From Zizania palustris (taxonomy: Eukaryota; Streptophyta; Magnoliopsida; Poales; Poaceae), in assembly GCA_019279435.1 (NCBI GenBank), contig JAAALK010000287.1:69691144-69755143 (forward strand): 64,000 nt of DNA. The letters are read 5' to 3'. The notes below the pieces were generated by a model, which made no database searches, had not been told where the DNA came from, and was given only the letters and a program-made list of their open reading frames with translations. Made by a program: the position numbers and the translations under genes. This document shows, piece by piece, positions 34,491-47,439 of this stretch (position 1 is the first letter of the stretch; each line of letters starts with the position of its first letter).

Positions 34491-35892
34491 TGTATTAACA
34501 CCACAATGCGTGTTAACAAATGTAGAAACAATATCATAGATACATTATAATTACGCGTCTACGGATATAGACATGTTTAGTAGTTACATCACATTGTGTA
34601 TTAAGAATTATAGAGACGGTTTATAGATACATATATTTTCATGTGTACTAATATATAATGATTTTTTATTTACATACATAATTGTAATATATATTTATAT
34701 TTTATTATCAGATAATGTTTTATTAAAAAATGATCTATTGGAAATAATTGACCAACAATTATTTTCTTCACCATAAATATGGACCAATCAGAATACACAG
34801 ACTACATATTGAAGTCAATCATTATTGCATTCCCTTGATCAGTATCAAGCCAATAAGGAAAAGTTGCTAACAATTTCATTTCATTTGACAACTCTGTATC
34901 GTAACCTTGAATCTTTGTAATACATATGCATAAATATTGTAAGAAAGCAATGCACATCTTGGCAAATACAAATTTGGTACATGTATTTGCACGGGATGGC
35001 ATTATTCATGCAAAAGCCTGTCCAAACTGAACATATGTTTAACTCTTGTTCAACAAAACTTCAGCATCATGGTCACCAGGAGTGTTGGCTCATCATTTCA
35101 GTGTGAATCTTTTCCCTATAAACCACATGGCTTCATGTTCTTGTACATAGCAAATTTCTCCTTTAGCTGCACTCGAGGACATCACAGATTGTACCATAGT
35201 AATAATTGGCACATAATTATCTATGACCTGAAAAATTATTAATATGTGTTAGTATATAACCCATGCCATAAATCATATGTAGAGGGATGCACTAATAGCA
35301 GCAACATCAATTGTCTTACCTAGCAAATAACCATAAATTGAACTGGAGCCAATTCAGGATAGGATGAATTGCAGCAAAGAAACTTATACATATGAGTGTT
35401 TCAGAGAATGAGTTTATCAAAAAACAGTAGTGAGGCCTAACAAATAAGGGGTGATAAATAAACATAATCTGATGAAGTTATATGGACAAATTTCAATTAT
35501 TCAAGCACAACAGAGAAAGGAAGCTAATAACATAATATAAGTAAATTGGTGATCAACATGAAATTAAATGGCAGGAAGACAAGAATGGTAAAGAAAAAAC
35601 TAACCATTGAAACATTAGTCCTCTTGTCCACACCTTTCCATGAACTGTGCCAAGTGCATGGTACACTGTATGTAGGTCAATGACCATAATATGAAACCCA
35701 AAAAGCGAGCAAAGCAGATTTTCTATTTGGATAATAATTTGCAAATAAATGATATGATGAGTACTTTGAACCAACTAGTGCAGTAATTAAGTTATTATGA
35801 ACAAGACTATTGCCTTGCTAAAGAAACATAAAAATAGTGACTATCACACAAATATTTCTAAATTTATTTCACTAACAAATATAAACTATGCT
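34491..35892. other. 3' flank of the TNPA gene inside the CACTA element
   Basis: AT-rich. A minus-strand stretch near 35230-35090 encodes peptide-like sequence (NYVPIITMVQSV, AAKGEICYVQEHEAMWF) and ends in stops. It may be an alternative or relic terminal exon of TNPA. The short frames at 34802-35774 are otherwise unsupported. Confidence 0.4.
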
Positions 35893-38692
35893 TCATTGTC
35901 GATTCTTGCTGGTCTCCATTGTAATTTTCTTCACCTGCAATGGGGCATGAGGTTAGATGAATACCACAAGTTGAAGATATTACAGAATTGAAGGTTTATT
36001 CTTTAAAAAAAGCTTACATGTGAACGGGGCCAAGGTATAGTATAGCCAATAGCATCTACTAGTTTACGAATCTCAAAAATAGGTCTAGGTATAAGCTCAT
36101 CTCCTTTATTTCTAACATCAACGTTTTCAAGACCTTCAACATAAACCCCAACGTATTCCTTTCCAAGCATGGTTCCTCCAATCTCTCGTTTCCAATCAGT
36201 TGTCACCAACCGCGCTTTGGCCACAATTCTTCCTTTGTTTCTTAGGGAAATAAGATATATTGGAGAACGGCTCTACCATTTTGCAAAACAAGAAGGTAAG
36301 ATTTTGTAATTTAAATAATTTAATTACAAAAGAAACAAGCAGAATAGAAGCATACCGAATCAGATTGGCTCAAACTAGGGGCTTTAACTCTTCGAGTCCT
36401 CTAGAATAAACATAACTTATATTAGTCAAAATACATCATCAGTAAAATAAGTTCAGCCAATATAGATTAACATTGCAATGTTAGTCTAGACATACCATGT
36501 TTGTCAATATGGGATCTTGGGAAATATTTGTGGCTGCATTAACACAGTTACCTTCATGAACAGAACTATGAATTTGTTCCTCCTGTAGTAAACAAGAGCC
36601 AAACAAGGAACATAACACAGTACTTATAAGCATGTTCAAATGTTGGGAATTAAATTACATAATTACTGTGAGATTTAGTTTGCATGATGTACTGCATACC
36701 GTTGCAACCACATGGTCAGTAGGTAGAGGCATACGGTCTTCGGTGGATGTATCGTGCTGCAAAGTATAATAAACCATATTACATAATCCATTAGTATAAA
36801 CTTTAATAGTAATGATGTAGATGAGTACACATGACAGAAAGTAGGTGATGTATTACCTGCACTTCATTTGTCGGAGAGTGCACATTACCAATTGTGTGTG
36901 CAGCGCTGTCATCACTATGAATTTCTGGTTCTACAGGTTCATCCTTGAAAAAAAAACAAGTGAGAGGAGGGCTTACTTGTAATCACTGCTATCAATGAGA
37001 AAAAATATGTAGTTGCCATTCTGAAAAAGAAACAAATGCTTACTTCATCATCATGTAGATTGGCTACCATTTCTTTTATGAAATCCTCTTCAGGAAACTT
37101 TTTTATCATGAAACCAAGCCAGTGCTTCATGAAGCCACCCATGCGTTTCATCTTATTCTCCATTTCAATTAGTTTATCTTGGTACCTTCTTTCTTCCGCA
37201 GTTTGAGTGACAAAAGTTAGACCTTGGGACACTCGAACTTCACTCCAGTACTTATCATCATAGTACCCTCGTGCTTTTAACTCCTTAGCAACTATCCCAT
37301 TGAAGACCTCATTAAAATCTTGCGCTGAAAGATTACCATTGTTCATTTGTTGCCTTTTTTCTAATTCCTCATAGGATGCGTTCTATAGAAATAAAAACAG
37401 TGCGAGGTCAAAAAATGGTAAACAGAAATTCAGATCGAACATAAATGCTTAGGATCATAAAATGTACCATTAGTGCATCCACTTTGTGAGTAGTGAATCT
37501 GCCATTCTTTTTCTTGTGAGCAGCCTCCCATAATTCAAGCCTATTAATCTTCCTTTTATGGTTAACTTCCTGCAGAACATACAAAAGTGGGGCTCATTAC
37601 AGATCTGAATTAGATGAATGTGAATACAAGAAGTAACTTGGGATGAATATATCCCACCATCTCTTTTTTAAGCCTAGCATGGCTTTTTCTCCCAGATGTG
37701 TGTGTATTTTTCTGTTCTTTTGCGATCCTAGAGTTTATCGCACATACTTTCTGCAAATAAAAGAGTTATGAAGTGATGTTACACTCGTTACTTTCATCAT
37801 GCATATAAATGATGAATAAAAGGGTGGTACCTTATGTGGTTCTCGGCACCAAAATCCAACAAGGGCTTTCCATTGAAGTTCATTCACTTTGCTTGGTTTC
37901 CCATTTATGATTTCATCTAGAGATCTCTCTTCACGGTTGTAATATTGTTTCTTCAACTTTGATTTGTAGGATCGCCACCTATTGTTAACAGTCCGTAGCA
38001 CCCAGTCCCTTGTAAGATTTAGCGTTTGGCGGGGGAACTGAAAGTTTTCCTATAAAAAGTAGACGTAGCTGTTACTAGATGGATGGAAATTGAGGTACTT
38101 TTGATTGAACTAGCTAGGAACATTAATTTTACCTCCACATCTTTGATTATCTGTTGCTTGTGAGTATTGAACAAAGCATTGTCCCATCTTTCAATGTGTA
38201 AAGGCGCTAATGATGGTTTTTCTGCTATCTGTCCAAGGTATTGTCCAAGAATAGAGGCTGACCTTTCATTTGGGACACCATTTTCATCAGTCCCTACCAT
38301 AACCTTTCCTCCTTGTAAATCCACTAAATTTGAAACTCTGAACTCCCCTACAACTTGTCTGACATCTCCATTTGGCCCTACATATAGGAAATAGATTATG
38401 TTGACACTGAATTTGGATATGCAATAAAAACATGAAACTCACATATTATATTTATTGGGGTTCGCGGATGTTGGCTTGGGAGCCGCGCTAATAAGCCATC
38501 AACATCAGGAGGACTTTGCAATGTTTCGTCGTTGCCATGCTCTGGTAAGTTGGAGTGGCCATTCTCATAGTCCGCTAAGTTATCCTGCTCATTCTCACAC
38601 TCTGCTAAGTTATCCTGCCCATTCTCAATAGGTTCTGCCTCCTCTTCTTGTTGGAGGTTCAAGTTCCTTAACCGTCGAAGTGGTCTTACCAT
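35893..38692 (-). CDS. tnpA: TNPA-like CACTA transposase accessory protein, 12 exons
   Basis: Manual splicing on the minus strand gives exons 38692-38443, 38377-38133, 38049-37831, 37750-37658, 37569-37468, 37382-37044, 36943-36857, 36756-36700, 36582-36496, 36400-36356, 36272-36018 and 35934-35893, all with GT-AG introns. The total is 1821 bases, 606 residues and a stop. Exon 3 carries the plant Ptta/En/Spm transposase signature (RTVNNRWRSYKSKLKKQYY, then QWKALVGFWCREPHK). Exon 11 carries the family's C-terminal block (GTMLGKEYVGVYVEG, then GYTIPWPRSH). The N-terminus is acidic with three ENxQDNL-type repeats. In En/Spm, TNPA binds subterminal motifs and brings the ends together. All junctions are in phase with no internal stop, so the gene looks intact. 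Exon limits are read by eye. Confidence 0.88.
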
Positions 38693-39119
38693 GATCTGAT
38701 CAGAAGTTACAAAGATTTAAGTCATCAAGTTATTGTGACTGCTATCAGCATTCAACTACCTCTAAAAACACAGATTAAAATTTCATGATCAATTCACCCA
38801 ACGCACCTCTAAAAACACAGATTCAAATTTCAATTCAACACAGTGCGCAGAATGATATTCTCAAGATGGCAAAACCCAAAACAGATTCAGGACATACAAC
38901 ACTAGAATCAGAACCATGATCAAAATCTGGATTCAGCAACTTCAAATTGGAACACAAATCATCAATCAGCAGATAGCTCCAGCAGGATTTTGAAACAGAA
39001 CAGAATACCAGTCTGATTCCTCCAAATATTTCAGAATGTGCATACCAGCAAGAGATACTCATCTTGTACGAACTCTCAACAGTAGAGCACATATGATTTC
39101 ATGAAAGATTACATGTCGA

Positions 39120-39480
39120 AGGTATTAAATTTCTTGGAACCCTAATTCAATGTCATATCTGAACTCATGGCGCGCGACGATAAGCAGTAAATCGATAAGC
39201 AGGCCGGAGATTGGGACGAAGGCATGGCAATACCTGGAGCGGAGATTGTGACGACGAGAACTTGAGGATGCCGACGAGCAGGTGCGGCTCTGCGGTTGCC
39301 GGCGCCCGAGCGGTAAAGGGGAATTGGATGTATAGTATAGAAGGAGAGGTAAAAGGATAATTGGATGTACAGGAGGTTTCCGTGCGGTTGCCGTGCGGTT
39401 GCGAGCTTTCCGGGTGTTGAATAAGGCAAGGATTTCAATGTACAGGAGGTAAAAGTGTTTGGCGCGCAACCTGGCGCCAA
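39120..39480 (-). promoter_or_regulatory. GC-rich putative promoter and leader of the TNPA gene
   Basis: Composition rises sharply between AT-rich neighbours. A donor-like CTCCAG/GTATTG at about 39234 on the minus strand suggests a 5' untranslated exon spliced to the coding start at 38692. The frames at 39125-39541 are composition artefacts. Confidence 0.5.
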
Positions 39481-39560
39481 AAAATTTCGGTACTGTATTC
39501 GGTACTAGCACAAAATACAATTGCATGCGCAAAATTATCAAGAATTAAAAGTAGCACTGA

Positions 39561-39619
39561 TGGATGTAGGCGCTGGTTGGTAAGATGGCGACCCAGGTTC
39601 GATCCCTGGAGGTCACCAT
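39561..39619 (+). other. tRNA-like block 1 (A-box and B-box)
   Basis: GTAGGCGCTGGTTGGTAAG resembles an A-box. GGTTCGATCCC (39596-39606) is a near-perfect B-box within a T-arm whose CCAGG and CCTGG stems pair fully around a 7-base loop. It is followed by GGTCACCA, then T-runs at 39621-39625 and 39632-39637. The anticodon and acceptor arms do not fold properly, so it is not a working tRNA gene. It lies about 80 bases beyond the GC-rich 5' region of TNPA and points away from that gene. Confidence 0.6.
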
Positions 39620-39826
39620 ATTTTTAGTTTGTTTTTTAAATATGTTTCTATCGTTCAATACAAATTTAAAATCAAGTATTTCATCTTAACAAACATGACT
39701 CAAATTTTGTTCCTTTTTTAAGACTCTATAAAGTTATAGAACATAGGTTTTTTTCAAAAAAAGGGCAGAAAAACATGAATATGATTATTCTATAATTTTG
39801 GCACATAGTTTGAGGTATTTGTAGTT

Positions 39827-41471
39827 AAAATTTGACATATTTCGATATAAATCGTAGGAACACGACTAATGTGTTAAAAATAGCAAATTAAATGGTTATA
39901 CAAAATTACAAACATTTTATGTGGAAGGAGATAAGTTGTACTTTGATTATAAAAAAAAATTAAAGTTGAAATGACTGTTTAATCATAAATTTGCTTTCGA
40001 CCCGAACCTATTCCTTTTGAAAACTGTAATTCAATTCCTGTCATGAGAAGGTCGAGTTTCTTAACATCCTATGTCACAAATTCGTTGAAACATTTTCAAA
40101 TTTTCATCGTAGAATGTAAGTATAATATAATAGCACCATGAAAAATCTCGTATTTTTCAGACTTTATTTGATTTTCTTAGAATTTAAGAACCCTTAACCT
40201 CCGCATTACCGATCGAGTTTCACAACATAGTTTTTCAGAAAAACTTCGAATTTAGTGTATGTGGGGACAAAAAATTTGACATATTTCGATATAAATCGTA
40301 GGAACACGACTAATGTGTTAAAAATAGCAAATTAAATGGTTATACAAAATTACAAACATTTTATGTGGAAGGAGATAAGTTGTACTTTGATTATAAAAAA
40401 AAATTAAAGTTGAAATGACTGTTTAATCATAAATTTGCTTTCGACCCGAACCTATTCCTTTTGAAAACTGTAATTCAATTCCTGTCATGAGAAGGTCGAG
40501 TTTCTTAACATCCTATGTCACAAATTCGTTGAAACATTTTCAAATTTTCATCGTAGAATGTAAGTATAATATAATAGCACCATGAAAAATCTCGTATTTT
40601 TCAGACTTTATTTGATTTTCTTAGAATTTAAGAACCCTTAACCTCCGCATTACCGATCGAGTTTCACAACATAGTTTTTCAGAAAAACTTCGAATTTAGT
40701 GTATGTGGGGACAAAAAATTTGACATATTTCGATATAAATCGTAGGAACACGACTAATGTGTTAAAAATAGCAAATTAAATGGTTATACAAAATTACAAA
40801 CATTTTATGTGGAAGGAGATAAGTTGTACTTTGATTATAAAAAAAAATTAAAGTTGAAATGACTGTTTAATCATAAATTTGCTTTCGACCCGAACCTATT
40901 CCTTTTGAAAACTGTAATTCAATTCCTGTCATGAGAAGGTCGAGTTTCTTAACATCCTATGTCACAAATTCGTTGAAACATTTTCAAATTTTCATCGTAG
41001 AATGTAAGTATAATATAATAGCACCATGAAAAATCTCGTATTTTTCAGACTTTATTTGATTTTCTTAGAATTTAAGAACCCTTAACCTCCGCATTACCGA
41101 TCGAGTTTCACAACATAGTTTTTCAGAAAAACTTCGAATTTAGTGTATGTGGGGACAAAAAATTTGACATATTTCGATATAAATCGTAGGAACACGACTA
41201 ATGTGTTAAAAATAGCAAATTAAATGGTTATACAAAATTACAAACATTTTATGTGGAAGGAGATAAGTTGTACTTTGATTATAAAAAAAAATTAAAGTTG
41301 AAATGACTGTTTAATCATAAATTTGCTTTCGACCCGAACCTATTCCTTTTGAAAACTGTAATTCAATTCCTGTCATGAGAAGGTCGAGTTTCTTAACATC
41401 CTATGTCACAAATTCGTTGAAACATTTTCAAATTTTCATCGTAGAATGTAAGTATAATATAATAGCACCAT
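39827..41471. repeat. 444-bp tandem repeat, about 3.7 copies
   Basis: The word GACATATTTCGATATAAATC starts at 39834, 40278, 40722 and 41166, an exact 444-base step. The copies look identical or nearly so by eye. The last copy stops after AATAGCACCAT at 41471. The unit is AT-rich with no open frame or obvious hairpin. It fills the space between the tRNA-like block of TNPA and the third gene. The near-identity means recent amplification or ongoing homogenisation. Confidence 0.97.
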
Positions 41472-41840
41472 ATACAACATGATAACGAAATTTTTGCAAA
41501 TTTGCATTTGCACCAGAAAAGTTGGAATTTTGCTCAGATTAACTGAAGATGATAGCATGACAGAAGCATACAGTCTGATCAGTCAAATTAAGTAAAGATA
41601 CCACATGCAGTCAATTAGATGTGCCATTAGTAATTCTTACATATATGATGCAGCCATCAGTCATTAGTTCATTAGTTCAACCACCAACCTAACAAAAGGT
41701 ACCAGCGATCTATCGATAACAACATCCATCATTAAGTAACCAAAAGATACGATCGATCATGAACAACAACAACCACACCTAACTAAACAAAAGATGACAA
41801 CATCCACCACCACTAACTAACTATCACGTCGTTGTCCATG

Positions 41841-42501
41841 TCATTTAGAACACATCTTGTCGATCACTATGTCAAGTTTGTCCATCATTACATCCAGCTT
41901 CTCGATCACGCAGTCTAGTTGTACAAGCATTAGGTCTAGATAGTCCTGCATGATTGCAAGAAGATATAAACATTGAAACTCAGATAAGTAACTCATAAAT
42001 AAAATATTAAATATACTATGAATGCACACTGATATAGCAATGTAAAATAACTGAAGTATCAGAAGTTCTTGCCTCAACAGTCATCTTGCTGCCACTTGCC
42101 TCAACAGTTTTTCCTTTGCCACCAATTCCATCTGCAGTTGTTCCTTTGCCACCACTTCTGTCTACAGTTTTTTCCTTGGCATGACTTGCCTCAACAGTTT
42201 GCCCTTTGGCACGACTTGCCTCTACAGTTTGCCCTTTACCTTGATGCGGCATGTTGTCGTCCGAGTCCGAGTCCAACTGAAGAACCACACGCTTCCTTTT
42301 GGACTTTGGCGCGCAATCGCAAGGGCGGCCTTCTACCTTAACCTTACCACACTGGCACACCTCACAGACCCCGCTTGATGTAGTAGATGACCCAGTGTTC
42401 TGTTCACTCTTTGGAACCACATACTTTCTTTCGAGTTTCGTATGACGCCGGAACCTCCCCAATTTGTCCCTCTTCAACTCTTTGTTAGGAGGACCCATCA
42501 C
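41841..42501 (-). CDS. Third CACTA gene, 177-residue protein of unknown function
   Basis: Exon 1 (42501-42073) and exon 2 (41945-41841) join in phase through a GC-AG intron (GAG/GCAAGA donor, ATGCAG acceptor). They give 177 residues and a stop. I do not recognise the family. The N-terminus is basic. A cysteine cluster follows (CEVCQCGK, then RPCDC), which could bind metal, then a basic KSKRKR. Next come about five imperfect KGQTVEAS-type repeats. The C-terminus is an amphipathic helix with a seven-residue rhythm (LDCVIEKLDVMMDKLDIVIDKM), fit for dimerisation. The gene has its own GC-rich upstream region and tRNA-like block like TNPA and TNPD. A regulatory or anti-silencing role is only a guess. 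Confidence 0.6.
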
Positions 42502-43119
42502 TAGAAAAATGCTCGGCTTCTCGGCAAATGAATATTCAAATTAGATGAAAAGAGCTCAAAGGTATAGTTTTGAAACAGTTTTCAATTAGATGAAAACAGC
42601 TGATTAGACAAAAACAGAAGGATATGTTCACTGATTGAATTTATAACAAAATGAAATCACAAATATGGTGATTCATGTTTATGGTACCCTACTACTCAAA
42701 TATCAGTATTAAGTATCCCCCACTCATAACAGTAGTGACACTACATAATTCAGACTAAAACTAACCAGTATGCTCCAAAGTAATTAGAGGTTTTAGGAAA
42801 AATCAGTAGAAACAACCAACATTCAAGCTTGGACATTCAGTCTTTATTACTCATTTCACTTGAAACATCAAGTAAACATTAAGATTTGATGCAGTGCACT
42901 AAATTTCAGAAATGCTATAGATAACCAAACTACAAACTGATACTTCATACTAATACTCACAAGAAACATAAAATTAGAAGGATATATCTTCAAGACTTCA
43001 AATAAGTTCACAATACTCAGAAAATGATTCTAGCAAAACCAGTGAGAAATTACTTGAACTGAACAGCTATCTTTCAAGCATAGGCACTGTTCTTCAATCA
43101 ACAAAAGAGATAAGGTCAA
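42502..43119. other. Probable leader intron of the third gene
   Basis: AT-rich sequence between the coding start at 42501 and the GC-rich zone. There is no other coding support. Confidence 0.35.
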
Positions 43120-43350
43120 TGATAAAGTGGAGGCGCACCTCGAGGTCTGGCGAGCGGCGCAGGGAGCCCCCAAGCGCGCGAGAGAGTGAACGTGGCGGGG
43201 GTCTGAGGCGGCGGCCAACCAACGACGGCTGACCGACGGCGCCCGGCGGCGACGGTGGGGCTTCTGGCAGGCGAAGGGTTCGACGCGCGACGAAAGGGGA
43301 TTGGGGAATATTGGGGAGAAGAGGAGGCGTCACGGGCGGCGAAGGGTTAA
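43120..43350 (-). promoter_or_regulatory. GC-rich putative promoter of the third gene
   Basis: A sharp GC-rich island upstream of the third gene, the same arrangement as for TNPA and TNPD. On the minus strand a donor-like CTCGAG/GTGCG occurs at about 43139. The frames at 43030-43447 are composition artefacts. Confidence 0.45.
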
Positions 43351-43407
43351 ATACTAAATAAAAGTATACATATAAATACGCTGCTTGCACAATACTCTCA
43401 GGAAAGC

Positions 43408-43473
43408 ATCGATAGTCCAATGGTAGAGGACAGGCTGTTTGAACCACAGGTCGGGTGTTCGAACCTCAGAAAG
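43408..43473 (+). other. tRNA-like block 2
   Basis: ATAGTCCAATGGTAGAGG resembles a tRNA D-arm and A-box. CTGT, the 7-base loop TTGAACC and ACAG form an anticodon-arm-like hairpin (43435-43449) with GAA in anticodon position. TGTTCGAACCT (43456-43466) is a B-box. T-runs follow at 43481-43485 and 43489-43494. The T-stem and acceptor stem are poor, so a functional tRNA is unlikely. It sits about 60 bases beyond the GC-rich promoter of the third gene, pointing away. Confidence 0.6.
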
Positions 43474-43548
43474 AGCAGGGTTTTTGGATTTTTTAACATA
43501 CCCCTATTCAGAACTTTTAACAAAGTTTACTGATTGTAAAGTTTACTG

Positions 43549-43649
43549 AACTTTTACACTATGCAATCAACATTTCAGAACTTTTACATCAACATTTTCA
43601 GAACTTTTACATCAACATTTCAGAACTTTTACACCAACATTTCAGAACT
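43549..43649. repeat. Short tandem repeat, 21-23 base unit
   Basis: Four to five imperfect copies of AACTTTTACATCAACATTTCAG. It lies between tRNA-like block 2 and the 3' end of TNPD, so it may belong to the TNPD terminator region. Confidence 0.8.
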
Positions 43650-43801
43650 TAAAAACTGAATACCAATTCATAACTTTTACTATGCAATCAATTAAGAACT
43701 GAATCAAGTTTAAATTGTCAATAAAATGGATAAAAAACTGACTTTTTACACTATGCAATCAATTCAGAACTGAATCAAGTTTACATTGTCAACTATGCAA
43801 T

Positions 43802-46800
43802 CTAAACTGTTTCCTCTTCCAACATTTCAGCACCCATGTCAAAATTATCACGTGGTATAACTTTCACCACGGTGTACCACGATTCAGCTCTTGGATCTTG
43901 GACATAAAATACTTGTTGCACTTGTGAAGAGAAGACAAAAGGATCATGCTCTAATTTTTGTCCTGTGTGTATCGTTCGAGAAAAATTCACAAGGGTAAAT
44001 CCAAACTCATCTTTTCGTATCCCAGCCTGATGATGAACATCATACCATTCACCTTTGAAAAGCACTACCTTGTACTCTGCATATGACAATTCAATTATAT
44101 CTGACAATCTACCATAATAATGCACACCATCATGTGCGATGTTCACTATACCACTATTCTGTGTCAAGCGTGCAGCCTCACGGCTCATAGTGTGGAACCT
44201 AAAACCATTAATAGAGAATCCACTGCATCTCACACCATATCTGCTAGGTTTTGCAGCCAATGCTCTAACCTTTGCCGTTATGCTTTTTCCATCCCCTAGG
44301 ATAACCTGTTTGTACAAATGCATTTAATTATATCCAATTCAGCTATTAATTAATAGTGTGTGCATACAATGCACCAACTTAAGATGTACACACCTTTTGC
44401 TCTAACCAATCAGGAAAGTGTTCATCGGTCAACTTCTCAATGGAACAAGGTGTCAAATTGGTTGATGGCCCCAGCTTGCTTTTCTCCTCTTCCAAGAACT
44501 CTCTACAAGAATAGGATCAGTGTCATGTCATCAATAAGTTACTACAAAATAACCAAAACCTGGAGAAATATAAGAACAGACCTACGTAAATCCTCAAGTT
44601 CATCGAAATGTCGCAAGACATATCTGTGTGCCTGAACAAGAACATGCTTATCAACTTTGACCACAATACACTTTCCAATTGGTTCACCAGCACTATCAAA
44701 CAAGTACAAGCCTTTTTTTTCATGAGAAGATTCAGGATTTCTAGATGGCCTAGTAAGACGAGTTGTTACTTCTAAAAATCTTGAACAAAAGTCCAAGCAT
44801 TCCTCCATGCAATATCCTTCAGCAATTGATCCTTCTGGGTGAGCTCTATTCTTGACAAGTGCCTTTAGCCGAACAAAAAACCTATATGCAAATATGCAAT
44901 TATGAACATGTGTAAGTTATCGAAATGATTTATTGACAACAACAGTGCAAACTAAATGAAGTTTCATACCTTTCCATGGGGTACATCCATCGGTACTGAA
45001 CAGGGCCACCATGTTTAACTTCTTCTACCAAATGCACCATCAAATGCACGCTCACAGTAAAAAATGATGGCAGGAAAGTTCTTTCCATATCACATAGTGT
45101 CATCACAATACTCTCTTGAAGCTTTACCAACTCATCAACATCTATAACTTTGGAGCACAACATCTTGAAGAAATTAGATAGTTCAACAACTATCCTCATG
45201 ACATCTTTGCTAGGGTAACAGGATCGGAGCGCCACCGGTAGAATGTCATGTAGTAAAACATGATTGTCATGACTCTTAAGTCCACTTAATGTAAAGTCTT
45301 TCATGTTCACACACCTAGATATGTTTGATGCATATCCATCAGGGGTCCTAAGGTTTTTTATTACTGAGCAAAGGATCTCCTTTTTCTCTCTAGACATGGT
45401 AAAAGGTGCATCAGGAATCGTCTGCTTTCCATCATTATGTACAACAGGATGAAGATCCTCTCGAATTCTAAGTTCAACTAAATCTAGTCGTGCATTAAGG
45501 TCATCCTTTGTTTTATGACAAATAGCTAACAAAGTCGAGATAAAGTTGTCGCTCACATTTTTCTCTAAGTGCATTACATCTAGATTGTGTCTTAATCTAT
45601 TTTGTTCCCAATATGGTAGATTAAAGAACACTGACCTCTTTTTCAACCAATCTTTAGGATTCTTCACCTCCTGACTAACACTCCCATTTGACTCATTATT
45701 TTGTCCTTTTGTTTTACGCTTGCGTTTCTTAGCACTTTCATCTGCCACTTCCTTATTCTTGCTTTTCTTCTTGTCCTTCTTTGCTATGCTCACCTTTTTC
45801 CCAAGCACAAACTCTCTCCCTTCTAACATTTTAAGAATAGTGCTGACACTCATTGTTTTAGGTGCAAGTTCAGTCTCTATGGAGCCATCAAACTGCATCC
45901 TTTGCCTTCGGTATCTGTGATTTTCTGGCAGCCATCGACGATGACCCATATAGCACGACTTTTTACCATGCTTCAGGCGAAATGATTTTGTCGCTGGACC
46001 ACAAGCAGGACAGGCATATGTACCACCTGTGCTCCATCCACTTAGGTAACCTAATGCTGGAAAATCATTTATAGTCCACAAAAGTGCAGCTTTGAGATGG
46101 AACTCTTTTTTCGAAGAGGCATCAAATGTTTCAACTCCATCCCACAACAGTAAAAGCTCATCAATCAGGGGCTGCAAATATACATCTATATCATTACCAG
46201 GAGAATCTGGTCCAGGGATGATCATTGACAACATGAAAGATGTTTGCTTCATGCAGATCCAAGGTGGTAGGTTGTAAGGAACGAGCATTACTGGCCATGT
46301 ACTGTGCTTCAAATTCTGATTCCCAAAGGGGTTAAATCCATCACTTGCAAGACCAAGTCGTACATTTCGAGCATCTGCAGCAAATTCAGGATGCCTATCG
46401 TCAAATTCTTTCCAAGCTTCACCATCTGCTGGATGTCGTAGTTTTCCATCTTTTGTTCGTGCCTCCTCATGCCATCGCATATCATCTGAAGTTTTCGTCG
46501 TTGAAAATAACCTCTGGATCCTAGCTATCAATGGAAAATACCGTAACACTTTTGTTGGTTTCCTTTTCCCCTTTTCTTTAGCTGATGACAAATTCTCTTT
46601 AACAACTTTCCAACGAGAGCTCCCGCACACATGGCAAACATCATTTTTGGCATGTTCACCTCTAAAAAGCATGCAATCTTTGGGGCAAGCATGGATTTTC
46701 ACATAATCAAGACCTAGTCCACGTATGATTTTCTTCGCTTCATAATATGTCTTAGGCAGATTTGCTTCACGAGGTAGCACGGCAGATAGTAGACCCAATA

Positions 46801-47419
46801 GTGATGCAAATGATTCTTGTGACCAACCATGTAAGCACTTCAAGTGATATAAGTGCACCAAAAAAGACAACCTTGAGTACTTACAATCAGGGTATAACCT
46901 TACGTGTGCATCCTTTAAGAATCTTGCATATATATTATGATCCCTCCTCGAATCATCGCCTTCACTTGAATTCACATTAATATCCTCTAGGGCATTATGT
47001 TCCATACATGCAAATCTTGCATGAAAATCATCTGCCTCACCTTCAAGCATTCCCGCAGCCCTACCAAATGCAGCATGTAGTAGTTCTTCAATGCTATCCG
47101 ATCCTCCGTCCCGGTGACCTTGTACTATACCCGTGGCAGGCAATGTGGTCATATTAGGCACATCATCAAATGCAATTGTGGGTCTTTCGTAATTCTCACC
47201 ATGATGAACCCAAGAGGTATAACCTTGAAGAATACCGTCACACCTCAAATGTGTCTTAACTTCATCACGAGTCTGGTTTATTCTATTCTTACACTTTTTA
47301 CATGGACACAGTATCTCACTGTCAGGTGGAAGGTCCTGATAAGCAAAATTCAAAAATTCCTCAACACCATCTTCATATGAAGTCTCCCGTCTAGATTTTT
47401 TCATCCAACTTCTATCCAT
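43802..47419 (-). CDS. tnpD: TNPD transposase of the CACTA element, 4 exons
   Basis: Exons 47419-44970, 44881-44582, 44502-44394 and 44305-43802 join through GT-AG introns in phase, giving 1120 residues and a stop. The order is a transposase-associated domain (residues about 1-75, with CPCKKCKNR and LRCDGILQGYTSWVHHG), then a cysteine pair region (CPKDC to CHVCGSSRW, about 245-270). The catalytic tnp2/Transposase_21 domain follows (about 345-570, with PGPDSPGNDIDVYLQPLI and PALGYLSGWSTGGTYACPAC), then a lysine-rich nuclear-signal-like stretch and HNLDVMHLEKN. DUF4218 ends with PEGSIAEGYCMEEC, and a DUF4216 tail carries QQVFYVQDP. In En/Spm this protein cuts the element ends together with TNPA. 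The start at MDRSWM is the usual one; an upstream in-frame ATG at 47437 is possible. No stop or frameshift is seen. Confidence 0.93.
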
Positions 47420-47439
47420 CACCCTATGTAAGCACATGT

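Noticed and set aside
34348..34550. Repetitive acidic and Trp-Met-rich frames
   Set aside because: They are direct translations of the 12-base tandem array.
39827..41471. CRISPR-like array or satellite centromere repeat
   Set aside because: Units are 444 bases, directly abutting, with no spacers, only 3.7 copies and confined to one transposon.
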